NCBI RefSeq assembly: GCF_002964605.1
Contig: NZ_PQDH01000002.1
Span: 853,090-917,089, forward strand
Direction: 5' to 3'
DNA length: 64,000 bases
Source of the DNA: Vallitalea okinawensis
GTDB taxonomy: Bacteria > Bacillota > Clostridia > Lachnospirales > PQDH01
The translations under genes were made by a program, and so were the position numbers. Shown here piece by piece: positions 1 to 7,547 of this stretch (positions within the stretch are counted from its first letter, which is position 1; each line of letters starts with the position of its first letter). A model generated the notes under the pieces. That model worked only from the letters and a program-made list of their open reading frames with translations. It ran no database searches and was not told where the DNA came from.

Positions 1-151
1 TTATCTTACACCCTTTTATTACTTTGATGCAGAAGCTATCATGTTAGGAGAAGGTATCGAAATGATTTATCTATTTATTGCTATTGTGATTATCGCAATA
101 AGCATTCCAATCACTTATCACCAATATCGAAATAAAGATTTACATGTTTAG
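1..151 (+). CDS. ABC-2 type transporter permease, C-terminal fragment
   Basis: An open frame enters from the left edge (first full codon at base 2) and stops with TAG at 149-151, giving 49 residues. It reads YLTPFYYFDAEAIMLGEG, then a strongly hydrophobic segment (IYLFIAIVIIAISIPI) and a short basic tail ending KDLHV. A last transmembrane helix followed by a few charged residues is how many ABC-2 family permeases end. The call rests on that pattern alone, because the rest of the gene lies outside the window. It converges on the DUF421 gene and shares a terminator with it. Confidence 0.5.
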   Translation, partial: YLTPFYYFDAEAIMLGEGIEMIYLFIAIVIIAISIPITYHQYRNKDLHV

Positions 152-157
152 GATTAC

Positions 158-180
158 AAAAGGGGCTATACGCCCCTTTA
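158..180. terminator. Bidirectional intrinsic terminator
   Basis: An 8-bp perfect stem (AAAGGGGC / GCCCCTTT) with a 5-nt loop lies between the convergent ABC permease fragment and the DUF421 gene. A-rich and T-rich flanks are present on both sides, so it can end transcription from either direction. Confidence 0.75.
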
Positions 181-185
181 ATCAT

Positions 186-755
186 TTACATTACACTATC
201 TTTTTTATCCACCTTTTTATTTAATTCCTCGACCAAATTAATATGTTTATTTGAACCCCTGTTATTTAAAATACGATTAATAATAAACTCCATATCATCA
301 ACAGTTACAGGACTGGCACCTTTTCTTAACTCATAACCTAATTCCCCATTATACTCAAGAGTTGCTCTTTTTATATCGGACATTCTTTTAATACCCTCTT
401 GCCGCATCCTAGAATCCAATTCAGTTGGTGTAAGTTTAAGCTTTTTTAAGTTTTCTGGAATTATTTTACCATCCTCTATAATCAGTACACTTTTTCCGAC
501 AAACAACTTTTCAAACTTATTTGAATGGTACTCAAAATACTCAAATATGATTAGGAGGACAATATAAATAACAGCTGCAACAACAGTTTTAAAAACGCTC
601 TTATCAGCAAAAGGTTCAACAATCATTGCGCCCATTGAAATAATTACCACTGTTTGAGCAATTGTCATCTGAGATATAGAACGTCTTCCAGTTATCCTTA
701 AAAGTATAACAGCTGAAACAAATAAAATAATCGGCTTTAAAACAAAAGGCATCAT
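186..755 (-). CDS. DUF421 / YetF-YcaP family membrane protein
   Basis: A 189-residue protein of the YetF/YcaP (DUF421) family, whose biochemical role is not established. The N-terminal third carries about three hydrophobic segments, with the family signature RITGRRSISQMT after the first helix. The C-terminal half is a soluble alpha/beta domain with the typical GKSVLIIEDGKI and LTPTELDSRMRQEGI stretches. I place the start at the ATG at 755, because the GGAGA ribosome site abuts an upstream GTG at 761 but sits 6 nt before this ATG. The protein is probably complete. It is single-gene and unrelated to the selenocysteine operon next to it. Confidence 0.85.
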   Translation of the reverse strand: MMPFVLKPIILFVSAVILLRITGRRSISQMTIAQTVVIISMGAMIVEPFADKSVFKTVVAAVIYIVLLIIFEYFEYHSNKFEKLFVGKSVLIIEDGKIIPENLKKLKLTPTELDSRMRQEGIKRMSDIKRATLEYNGELGYELRKGASPVTVDDMEFIINRILNNRGSNKHINLVEELNKKVDKKDSVM

Positions 756-834
756 ACTCACTCTCCATCATTGTTCAATAGTTTTAGTATGAAGAATTTG
801 GTTATTTTTATACCCGATTACTTCCATTCGTTAC

Positions 835-2724
835 TTAACCTCTTATCCGATAATTATCTATACGTTTTGTAATACCTTGTTCATCTAGATACTCTAGTAA
901 ATTAATTGTTCGCTTTCTCCCAATTTTCAGAGCATCTCTTACCTGAATAACTGTTATTTGCTTCTTCTCTTTAAATAAGCATTCAATAATATTTAGAAAT
1001 TCTTTATAGTTAACAACATGAATCAATAAATCTCTGTTTATCTGTTTAACCCGCCCCATATCCTCAAGGTACTTAAATATTTCACTTAAACTAGCTAAAG
1101 AATATTGATTAGTTTCAAAGTTAGATAGGTCAAAACCGTTCAATCCACCATGAAGAATAAGCTGTTCAATTGCCACAACTTTTGTTTCCTTTGAGACAAG
1201 GTTAATGCGTTCTTTTAAACCCATTGCTAGCTGGTGTTCATTTTGGTAAATAACCTTTTGTTGAATAAAATGTTGGATAAGCTCCTGAAATTCTTTTAAA
1301 CTCAGCTCTGAAAAATATTTGGTTTTTAATTCTTCTTTACTCATAAATAGACTGTATTTATTTCTTTTATAATGTTCGTCAAAAGCATAGGTAACTCTTT
1401 CAATATAGTTAACATAGGCATCTTGACTTACATAGTATTTGCCTAGCCTTACAACTTTACCTTCCCTTGCTAAGTCCTTCAGCGACTTCCAAATATCTTG
1501 TTTATTGCAGTATAGCTTTGAATAGATCCTATCGATATCATACAGGTACTGGTTATATCTTAGTAAGTAATCAATTATTTCTTTTATATTTGCTCTTTCT
1601 AATAGTTGAAAATGTTTAATACTCTCTTGCTTAAATCGAGATAGATAGGAAGATTTATGATTCAATACTATTCCTCCACCAATCGTTGTGACTGGTGTTA
1701 GTGATCTAATGATAAACCTATCTTCTCTTATTGCAATAACTGATTTTTCTAATTTAATGCAAGCATATCCTTTTTGCTTACTATTGATTTGATTCTCTCC
1801 AATGATTCGTAATTGCCCTATGACTTCAACTGTACCAATATTAACCTTTACCCGTTGATTATGTTTAATCGAAATGTTCTCAGCTACATTGTAAATAACA
1901 GTCTCTATCCAACCTGTTGGCTCAACTGTTTCAGGCTTAAGGATCACATCACCTCTTTTAACCTGTGATCTTCCAACTCTATTGAGATTAATAGCACATC
2001 GTTGTCCACTAAAAGCAATCTCTCCTTTTTGCCCATGAACTTGCAGACTTTTTACTCGTGTTGTAATACTACTCTCACCATCAACTATTTCTATAGAGTC
2101 ATCTTGTTGAATCTTGCCTCCTAATATAGTTCCCGTAGCAATAGTACCATGTCCTTTAATTGTGAAAACTCGATCAATTGGCATTCTAAATAGCTCTTGA
2201 TTTCCAGTTCTTTTTAGTGTCTTTACTTCTTTAATTATTATATCTTTAAGCTCTTCTATACCGATATTTAATATAGAAGATACACCATGTATGGCAGCAC
2301 CTTTATAGATAGTATCTTTTAAAAAGTCATTTATTTCACCCTTTATTGAAATATATGCACTGTTGCTTACCATATCAATCTTTGTTATAACAACTATTAT
2401 GGAGCTAACATTCAATAAAGATAGTATATGCAAGTGTTCAATGGTCTGAGGCATAACGCCCTCATTAGCATCAATAATTAACAAAGCAAGATCAATACCA
2501 CTTGCACCAGATACCATTGTCTTAATTAATTTTTCATGTCCAGGTACATCAACGATGGATGCCCTTTTATCTTCTAACATTAATGGAGCAAAACCAAGTT
2601 CTATGGTCATACCTCGCTCCTGTTCCTCTTTTAAACGATCTGTATCAACCCCTGTAAGAGCTCTCACTAATTCTGTTTTCCCATGATCAACATGTCCAGC
2701 AGTTCCAATCACAAGATGTTCCAT
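835..2724 (-). CDS. selB: Selenocysteine-specific translation elongation factor SelB
   Basis: SelB is the GTPase that delivers Sec-tRNA(Sec) to UGA codons and recognises the SECIS hairpin in mRNA. The N-terminus has the full G domain: P-loop GTAGHVDHGKTELV, switch region RGMTIELGF, DVPGHEKL (G3) and TKIDM (G4). EF-Tu-like beta-barrel domains follow (FTIKGHGTIATGTILGG), then a long C-terminal half expected to be the winged-helix repeats that bind SECIS RNA. The length of 629 residues is normal. The ATG at 2724 is preferred over an upstream in-frame start because an AGAGGA site precedes it and it begins at the conserved MEHLVIGTAGHVDHGK. It starts 4 nt after the selA stop, so the two genes are cotranscribed. 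Confidence 0.96.
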   Translation of the reverse strand: MEHLVIGTAGHVDHGKTELVRALTGVDTDRLKEEQERGMTIELGFAPLMLEDKRASIVDVPGHEKLIKTMVSGASGIDLALLIIDANEGVMPQTIEHLHILSLLNVSSIIVVITKIDMVSNSAYISIKGEINDFLKDTIYKGAAIHGVSSILNIGIEELKDIIIKEVKTLKRTGNQELFRMPIDRVFTIKGHGTIATGTILGGKIQQDDSIEIVDGESSITTRVKSLQVHGQKGEIAFSGQRCAINLNRVGRSQVKRGDVILKPETVEPTGWIETVIYNVAENISIKHNQRVKVNIGTVEVIGQLRIIGENQINSKQKGYACIKLEKSVIAIREDRFIIRSLTPVTTIGGGIVLNHKSSYLSRFKQESIKHFQLLERANIKEIIDYLLRYNQYLYDIDRIYSKLYCNKQDIWKSLKDLAREGKVVRLGKYYVSQDAYVNYIERVTYAFDEHYKRNKYSLFMSKEELKTKYFSELSLKEFQELIQHFIQQKVIYQNEHQLAMGLKERINLVSKETKVVAIEQLILHGGLNGFDLSNFETNQYSLASLSEIFKYLEDMGRVKQINRDLLIHVVNYKEFLNIIECLFKEKKQITVIQVRDALKIGRKRTINLLEYLDEQGITKRIDNYRIRG

Positions 2725-2728
2725 ATCA

Positions 2729-4147
2729 TTAGTTCCTCTCTTCCTTACTGAATGCAAAACCTAGTCCTTGAACAATATGATGGTAATCCCCTTGGCTAAT
2801 GGTTCTCATACTTAAAATTACCTTATCTTCTTTGACTCTAACTATAATTGGTAGGGTATACTCTCTTAATCTCTTTTGGATTCTATTGGCATTCACATGA
2901 GCACATTCTATAGCTAATGCTATACCTTGGATAACCGTTCCAGGTAATGCACCACCCCCAGTTGAATCTTCCTCTTCAATCGTGTTGACTTCTAAATCTT
3001 CTAACTTATGATTAATCAAAGCCTTAAGTTGATTAGCAGCAATCAAAAGCTCATCCTGAGTCTTTGTTAGCATAGACAATATTGGTATAAGTTTAATAAC
3101 ATTTTCCTTGTCACGATATAGGCTTAATACTTCTTGTAAAGCAATAAGAGATAGCTTATCGATACGAACCATACGTGTAAGTGGATTGCCTTTGATTCTA
3201 CCAATTAATTCTCTTCTACCAACAATTATGCCAGCTTGAGGACCACCTAATAACTTATCCCCACTAAAAGTTACTATATCTATCCCTTCACTAACCAAAT
3301 GACATACTGTCGGTTCATAGGGTAAGTTGTATTCTGATAAGTCAATAAGCACGCCGCTACCTACATCTTCCATGACAATCACATCATTCATCTTTGCTAG
3401 GTCCACCAATTCTTTCCCCTGAACCTCTCTTGTAAACCCCTCTATCTTATAGTTACTCTTATGAACCTTAAGGAATACACTTGTATTTTCAGTCACGGCA
3501 TCTTCATAATCTTTAATGTATGTTTTGTTAGTTGTTCCAACCTCGATCATCTTAGCACCGCTTCTGTTAATGATATCTGGAATGCGGAAGCTTCCACCAA
3601 TCTCCACCTGTTCAGATCTAGAAACAATCACTTCCTTTTCACTAGCCAATGTATGAAGACATAGAAAGACTGCTGCTGCATTATTATTGACAATCAGAGC
3701 GCTTTCTGCACCGGTTAATTCAGTAATAAGTTCCTCAACACTTTCATACCTAGAGCCTCGTTCCCCTTGGATCAAATCATATTCTAGGTTACAATAGCCA
3801 CTGACAGTGTCTCTTATCTTCTCAATAGCTTTTTTAGGTAGTGGTGCTCTTCCCAAATTCGTATGAAGAACAATACCTGTTGCATTGATAACCTTCTGTA
3901 TTCTCTTTCTCTCTTTTAATGCAAGCTCTTCATCAAGCTGATTGATGAGCTGACTCTTGATTTCCTCCTTGGTCAATACATGTGTCTTAGCAGGGTTAGA
4001 GAAGACAATCTCTTCTCTCAAAAGGTTAATTTTTTCGATAATAATGGCTTTTAATGTAACCCTATCATGATCTTTTAATAATCTGCTTATCTGCGATGAT
4101 TCTAAAAGCTCATTGACTGAGGGGATATTCCTTAATTGCTCTTTCAT
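2729..4147 (-). CDS. selA: L-seryl-tRNA(Sec) selenium transferase SelA
   Basis: SelA is a PLP enzyme that converts Ser-tRNA(Sec) to Sec-tRNA(Sec) using the selenophosphate made by SelD. At 472 residues it has the family's usual length. The N-terminal helical domain (about 1-80) is followed by NATGIVLHTNLGRAPL. The PLP lysine is K298 in TFSGDKLLGGPQAG, the position expected from other SelA proteins, with the aspartate-containing VMEDVGSGVLIDL motif upstream. The start is well supported by AAGGAG 6 nt before the ATG. It lies between selD (147-nt structured spacer) and selB (4 nt). Confidence 0.97.
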   Translation of the reverse strand: MKEQLRNIPSVNELLESSQISRLLKDHDRVTLKAIIIEKINLLREEIVFSNPAKTHVLTKEEIKSQLINQLDEELALKERKRIQKVINATGIVLHTNLGRAPLPKKAIEKIRDTVSGYCNLEYDLIQGERGSRYESVEELITELTGAESALIVNNNAAAVFLCLHTLASEKEVIVSRSEQVEIGGSFRIPDIINRSGAKMIEVGTTNKTYIKDYEDAVTENTSVFLKVHKSNYKIEGFTREVQGKELVDLAKMNDVIVMEDVGSGVLIDLSEYNLPYEPTVCHLVSEGIDIVTFSGDKLLGGPQAGIIVGRRELIGRIKGNPLTRMVRIDKLSLIALQEVLSLYRDKENVIKLIPILSMLTKTQDELLIAANQLKALINHKLEDLEVNTIEEEDSTGGGALPGTVIQGIALAIECAHVNANRIQKRLREYTLPIIVRVKEDKVILSMRTISQGDYHHIVQGLGFAFSKEERN

Positions 4148-4187
4148 AGGCTTCTCCTTAAAACTAATCTTTTTTTAGCTAAAAGTA

Positions 4188-4265
4188 CAAAAGTGGCTAA
4201 TGCCACATTTAAACTGGAGATAGGAAAGTATGGTTTCTTGCGAGCAAAACGCAGTACTTTCCTAT
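4188..4265 (-). promoter_or_regulatory. Structured leader upstream of selA
   Basis: The selD-selA spacer, read on the minus strand, first forms an 11-bp perfect stem (ATAGGAAAGTA 4265-4255 with TACTTTCCTAT 4230-4220). Inside it is a small TGCG/CGCA hairpin. It is followed by a 5-bp hairpin (GTGGC ATTA GCCAC, 4206-4193) and TTTT. The layout resembles an attenuator or a protein-binding leader. E. coli selAB mRNA is known to carry a SECIS-like element near its 5' end that binds SelB. A similar role here is inference. Confidence 0.5.
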
Positions 4266-4268
4266 ACC

Positions 4269-4293
4269 AAAAAAAAGAGGGTATTTCTCCCTC
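4269..4293 (-). terminator. Intrinsic terminator after selD
   Basis: On the minus strand GAGGG, a 7-nt loop and CCCTC are followed at once by eight T residues, beginning 2 nt after the selD stop. The stem is only 5 bp, so partial read-through into selA is likely. No good promoter is visible between it and selA. Confidence 0.65.
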
Positions 4294-4294
4294 T

Positions 4295-5356
4295 CTAACT
4301 TATTTCTATATATACATTCTTTTCATCCTTTTTTATAACTTCACCGATAACACTTGCACAAAGACATGCTTGTGTTTCTAGCTCATTAACTAAATGATCT
4401 ACTTTATCTTTTGAAACAGCTATTAACAGTCCTCCAGATGTCTGGGGATCGTAGAGAGCTGTTCTAAGATTATCAGACACATGCTCTTTAACAGAAACCC
4501 ATTTACCAAAGTGTTTGGTGTTAGATCTTGCACCACCTGGGACAGCTTTTTCTTCAATCAACTCTATGGTTTTCTTGAAAAGAGGTACTTGTGATGAATC
4601 AATTTTTACTTTTATACCACTACCACTAGCTAATTCATAAACGTGACCTATTAAGCCGAATCCAGTGATATCTGTACAAGCATGGACACCAACCTTTTCC
4701 ATAGCAATGGCTGCACCTTTATTTAAAGTACGCATACTTATAACAGCTTCTTCAAGCTCATCTTCAGAGATTAAACCTTTTTTTAATGCTGTGGTTAGTA
4801 TGCCAGTACCAATAGGCTTTGTTAAAACAAGAACATCAGACTCTTTAGCACCTGAATTGGTTAAAACCTGATTAGGATGAATATATCCTGTAACGGATAA
4901 CCCATATTTCACTTCATTATCTGTAACGGTATGTCCACCAACAAGAACTGCTCCTGATTCACTGATTTTGTCAGCACCACCTCTTAGAATTTCAGCCAAA
5001 ACTTCTGGTTCAAGGCATGTGGCAAAACAAGCTATGTTCATAGCAGTAAGGGGTGTTCCTCCCATAGCATAGACATCACTTAAGGCATTCGTTGCAGCAA
5101 TCTGTCCAAATATATAGGGATCATCAACAACAGGTGTGAAAAAATCCAAGGTCTGTATAAGCGCATAATCATCTTTTATTTTGTAAACACCAGCATCATC
5201 TGATGTGTCTAATCCTACAATTAAATTGGGATCTAATTTGTTTTCTTTAGTTTTCAAATGACGCAAGACTTGCGTCAAGTCCTGTGGACTTAATTTACTA
5301 GCTCAGCCAGCTTTAGAAGACATCTGAGTTAAACGAATTCTATCTCCATCTGCCAC
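4295..5356 (-). CDS. selD: Selenide, water dikinase SelD (selenocysteine-containing, UGA at codon 18)
   Basis: SelD makes selenophosphate from selenide and ATP. The gene must be read through an in-frame UGA at 5305-5303. From GTG at 5356 (site AGGAGGTG 7 nt upstream) the frame gives MADGDRIRLTQMSSKAG, then UGA as codon 18, then ASKLSPQDL and TQVLRHL, joining the long open frame to 4295. The Cys/Sec in this KAG(C/U) position is the catalytic residue of SelD. Automatic calling would start at an internal TTG (5278) and lose the active site. The rest is canonical: GLDTSDDAGVYK, VGGHTVTDNE, TDITGFGLIGH and a C-terminal DPQTSGGLL. Full length is 353 residues. It follows tRNA-Sec and precedes selA and selB. 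Confidence 0.95.
5259..5305 (-). promoter_or_regulatory. Candidate bacterial SECIS element in selD
   Basis: Starting at the UGA (5305-5303), the coding strand holds two adjacent perfect hairpins. The first is AAGTCC-ACA-GGACTT (5291-5277). The second is TGACGCAA-GTC-TTGCGTCA (5277-5259). The second has an 8-bp stem, a loop whose first base is G, and a loop about 33 nt after the UGA. This agrees with the published bacterial SECIS rules (a small apical loop with G in its first two bases, 16-37 nt downstream). Which hairpin SelB binds is not decided by sequence. Confidence 0.65.
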
Positions 5357-5380
5357 AATAGTCCACCTCCTGTATTTTTC

Positions 5381-5400
5381 ATCCAATGAACTCATTGGAT
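5381..5400 (-). other. Perfect 20-bp palindrome between tRNA-Sec and selD
   Basis: ATCCAATGAGTTCATTGGAT (minus strand) is self-complementary and would form a 9-bp hairpin in the transcript. It lies 16 nt after the CCA of tRNA-Sec and 24 nt before the selD start. There is no T-run, so it is not a standard terminator. It may be a processing or stability element in a shared tRNA-selD transcript. Confidence 0.55.
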
Positions 5401-5416
5401 ATTATCATTGTTATAT

Positions 5417-5513
5417 TGGCGGGAAAGGGTAGGAATCGAACCTACCTCGGATGGTCTTAGCACCCGAAAAAAGATTTGAAGTCTCCTGAATCCACCAGAA
5501 TTCATCCAATCCC
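5417..5513 (-). tRNA. selC: tRNA-Sec (anticodon UCA)
   Basis: The 97-nt sequence has all the hallmarks of bacterial tRNA-Sec. There is a long acceptor arm, a 6-bp D stem (GAATTC/GGATTC) closed by a TGGT loop, and anticodon loop CTTCAAA reading UGA. A long variable arm forms a 6-bp stem (CGGGTG/CATCCG, one G-U). The T arm is GTAGG TTCGATT CCTAC, followed by discriminator G and encoded CCA. The 8-bp acceptor reads GGGATTGG against CCTTTCCC, which gives two adjacent U-U oppositions. This is unusual and is discussed as a finding. It is co-directional with selD, selA and selB. Confidence 0.93.
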
Positions 5514-5525
5514 TTACAGACAACT

Positions 5526-5557
5526 ATTATAACCCATTTACTATTATTTGTATACAA
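5526..5557 (-). promoter_or_regulatory. Putative promoter of tRNA-Sec
   Basis: The minus strand carries a consensus -10 (TATAAT, 5531-5526) 12 nt before the mature tRNA 5' end. A weak -35-like TTGTAT (5557-5552) is 20 nt further up, longer than the ideal 17. The box abuts the rtcB stop codon, so the tRNA could have its own promoter and also be reached from the RNA-repair operon. Confidence 0.45.
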
Positions 5558-6784
5558 TTAATTAGCCTTAAAGTTATAAATAGGTTTGATTATATCAACA
5601 ATTTCTACTGTATCGTCAATATTATCAATGATCTCTTTCATCGGTTTATAGGCCATTGGTGCTTCATCAAGAGTCGTTAGTTTCACTGATGTCGTATAGA
5701 TATCTTTCATGGTATCTTGAAACTCCTCCAGACTTAAAACCTCTTTAGCTTTTGAGCGACTCATTAATCTACCTGCACCATGTGGTGCCGAACAATTCCA
5801 CTCCTTACTCCCCTTTCCAACACCTATCAAAGATCCATCTCTCATATTCATTGGAATTAATACCTTTTCACCTTTTTTAGCCGATATAGCACCTTTTCTG
5901 AGAGTATAATCCTTCATATCGATATAGTTATGAATGGTTTGGAACTTATCTAACCTATCGTACTCTAACCCTATACATTCCTCAACTATTCTTCTTCCCA
6001 TAACCTCTCTATTGAGCTCAGCATATTGCTGCACGATATGCATATCATGTAAATAATCCTCCATCAATTGTCCTTCCAGGTAACATAAATCTCTTGGTAT
6101 TTTACTTTCTTTTTTATGTTGCTTCATTAACTCTTTTAATGCTTTCTGAATCTCTTTTCTTCTTCCTTCCTCCTTATAAGTTTGAATGAGTTCTTGCTTT
6201 TCTTTTTCAAATTCATCATTTAGTCCGCTATGATAAGCATAGGCCTTATTCTGATAGTATGAGGCAACTTGCAACCCTAAATTTCTACTACCACTATGTA
6301 ACACTAAGTACCTATTGTTCTCCTTGTCTTGATTGATTTCGATAAAGTGATTCCCTCCACCAAGACTACCAATAGCTCTATTAAATTCTCTTGATGATTT
6401 AGGAATTTCTCTAAAACAATATAAGCTCTCGATCATCGATTTATAGTCTGTCTTTGGATTGAGGTTAATATTAAAACCACTAGGAATCTCTTTTCTAATA
6501 TAATTATCAACACTCTCAAGATCTAGATCCATTTGACCTAATGAAATGGTAAGCATACCACAACCAATATCAACACCAACTAAATTGGGAACAATCTTAT
6601 CCTGAATATTCATTGTAAATCCAATGACGCATCCTTTACCACTATGACAATCTGGCATAATTCTAACTTGTGCATTGCTTGTAAACTCTTGATTACATAA
6701 TTCAATGATTTGGTTACTAGCCTCCTCCTCAATGTTATCTGTAAATACTTTTGCCGTTGTATATTTTCCACTTAACTCAATCAT
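5558..6784 (-). CDS. rtcB: RtcB-family RNA ligase
   Basis: RtcB joins RNA ends bearing a 3'-phosphate or 2',3'-cyclic phosphate to a 5'-OH, using GTP and Mn2+ through a histidine-GMP intermediate. At 408 residues this is the shorter bacterial type. Metal- and guanylate-binding motifs are visible in order: MPDCHSGKGCVIGFT, VGVDIGCGM, GSLGGGNHFIEI, LVLHSGSRNLG and SAPHGAGRLMSRSKA. The last holds the conserved histidine that takes GMP. It starts 1 nt after the HD gene stop, so the RlaP-HD-RtcB trio is one operon. tRNA-Sec begins 44 nt downstream. Confidence 0.93.
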   Translation of the reverse strand: MIELSGKYTTAKVFTDNIEEEASNQIIELCNQEFTSNAQVRIMPDCHSGKGCVIGFTMNIQDKIVPNLVGVDIGCGMLTISLGQMDLDLESVDNYIRKEIPSGFNINLNPKTDYKSMIESLYCFREIPKSSREFNRAIGSLGGGNHFIEINQDKENNRYLVLHSGSRNLGLQVASYYQNKAYAYHSGLNDEFEKEKQELIQTYKEEGRRKEIQKALKELMKQHKKESKIPRDLCYLEGQLMEDYLHDMHIVQQYAELNREVMGRRIVEECIGLEYDRLDKFQTIHNYIDMKDYTLRKGAISAKKGEKVLIPMNMRDGSLIGVGKGSKEWNCSAPHGAGRLMSRSKAKEVLSLEEFQDTMKDIYTTSVKLTTLDEAPMAYKPMKEIIDNIDDTVEIVDIIKPIYNFKAN

Positions 6785-6785
6785 T

Positions 6786-7547
6786 TTAATTCTCCTTAAA
6801 TTTCTTAGCTAAATCAATTAATGCTTCTTTTTCATTCTTATCGTCATCTTTTATAACTATATCTAATAAATAGTTCAAACACTTCCCTATATCACTACCT
6901 TTATAACCTAAGATCATCATATCATGTCCATCAACCTCTAAATCTTTGATGGATAAGGGCGGAGTTGAATGGATGACTTCATTACACTTATTCTGCAGAA
7001 CATCTACTTGTTCATAATTATGTGGTGGCTTTCCTCCTGAAATATCTGCTCTTTGAAGCTTGAATAAGTCCTCCAGTTTGTCATCACCAATATTCTTGAT
7101 AAACTTTCTAATTGTTTTGGTTTTTATAGTGTTATGTTTAATCATATGCCAATAGACTAATTCACTAACATAGTCAATTTCTTGTTTTGAATAATTAAGT
7201 TGGGTCATGACCTCTCTGCAAATCTTTGCAGATACTTTATGATGCGTATAAAAATGACCTACACCTTTTTCATCTTTTGTATAGGTTTCTGGTTTACCCA
7301 TATCATGAAATAAAGCAGCTAATCTTAATTCTAATTTGGGCTCCACTAGATCAAGAACAGTCATAATATGCTCAAAAACATCTTTGTCATGATGAGGATT
7401 ATTTTGTTGAAAGCCTTTACACTTTGCTATTTCGTCTAGACCATACATTGTGTACGTACCATCATCCATTATTCTTCTAATTCCATGACTAGGCCGATTG
7501 GATATCAAAATCTTATTCAACTCATGACGTAATGTATCTTTAGTCAT
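6786..7547 (-). CDS. HD-domain phosphohydrolase of the RNA-repair cassette
   Basis: A 253-residue protein whose HD domain resembles that of tRNA CCA-adding enzymes and poly(A) polymerases. Metal ligands are seen at H60 (DVFEHIMTV), H81-D82 (ALFHDMGKPETYT) and the histidines of GHFYTHHKVSA near 98-103. A YWHM motif with another histidine lies further on. There is no nucleotidyltransferase domain in this chain. That activity is supplied by the next gene upstream, which overlaps it by 4 nt (ATGA). HD domains of this group remove phosphates or cyclic phosphates from RNA ends, so end-cleaning before RtcB ligation is a reasonable inference. Confidence 0.8.
   Translation of the reverse strand: MTKDTLRHELNKILISNRPSHGIRRIMDDGTYTMYGLDEIAKCKGFQQNNPHHDKDVFEHIMTVLDLVEPKLELRLAALFHDMGKPETYTKDEKGVGHFYTHHKVSAKICREVMTQLNYSKQEIDYVSELVYWHMIKHNTIKTKTIRKFIKNIGDDKLEDLFKLQRADISGGKPPHNYEQVDVLQNKCNEVIHSTPPLSIKDLEVDGHDMMILGYKGSDIGKCLNYLLDIVIKDDDKNEKEALIDLAKKFKEN

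Noticed and set aside
4136-4381. Plus-strand open frame across the selA-selD spacer
   Set aside because: It overlaps the coding ends of selA and selD, the selD terminator and the structured leader, with no ribosome site.
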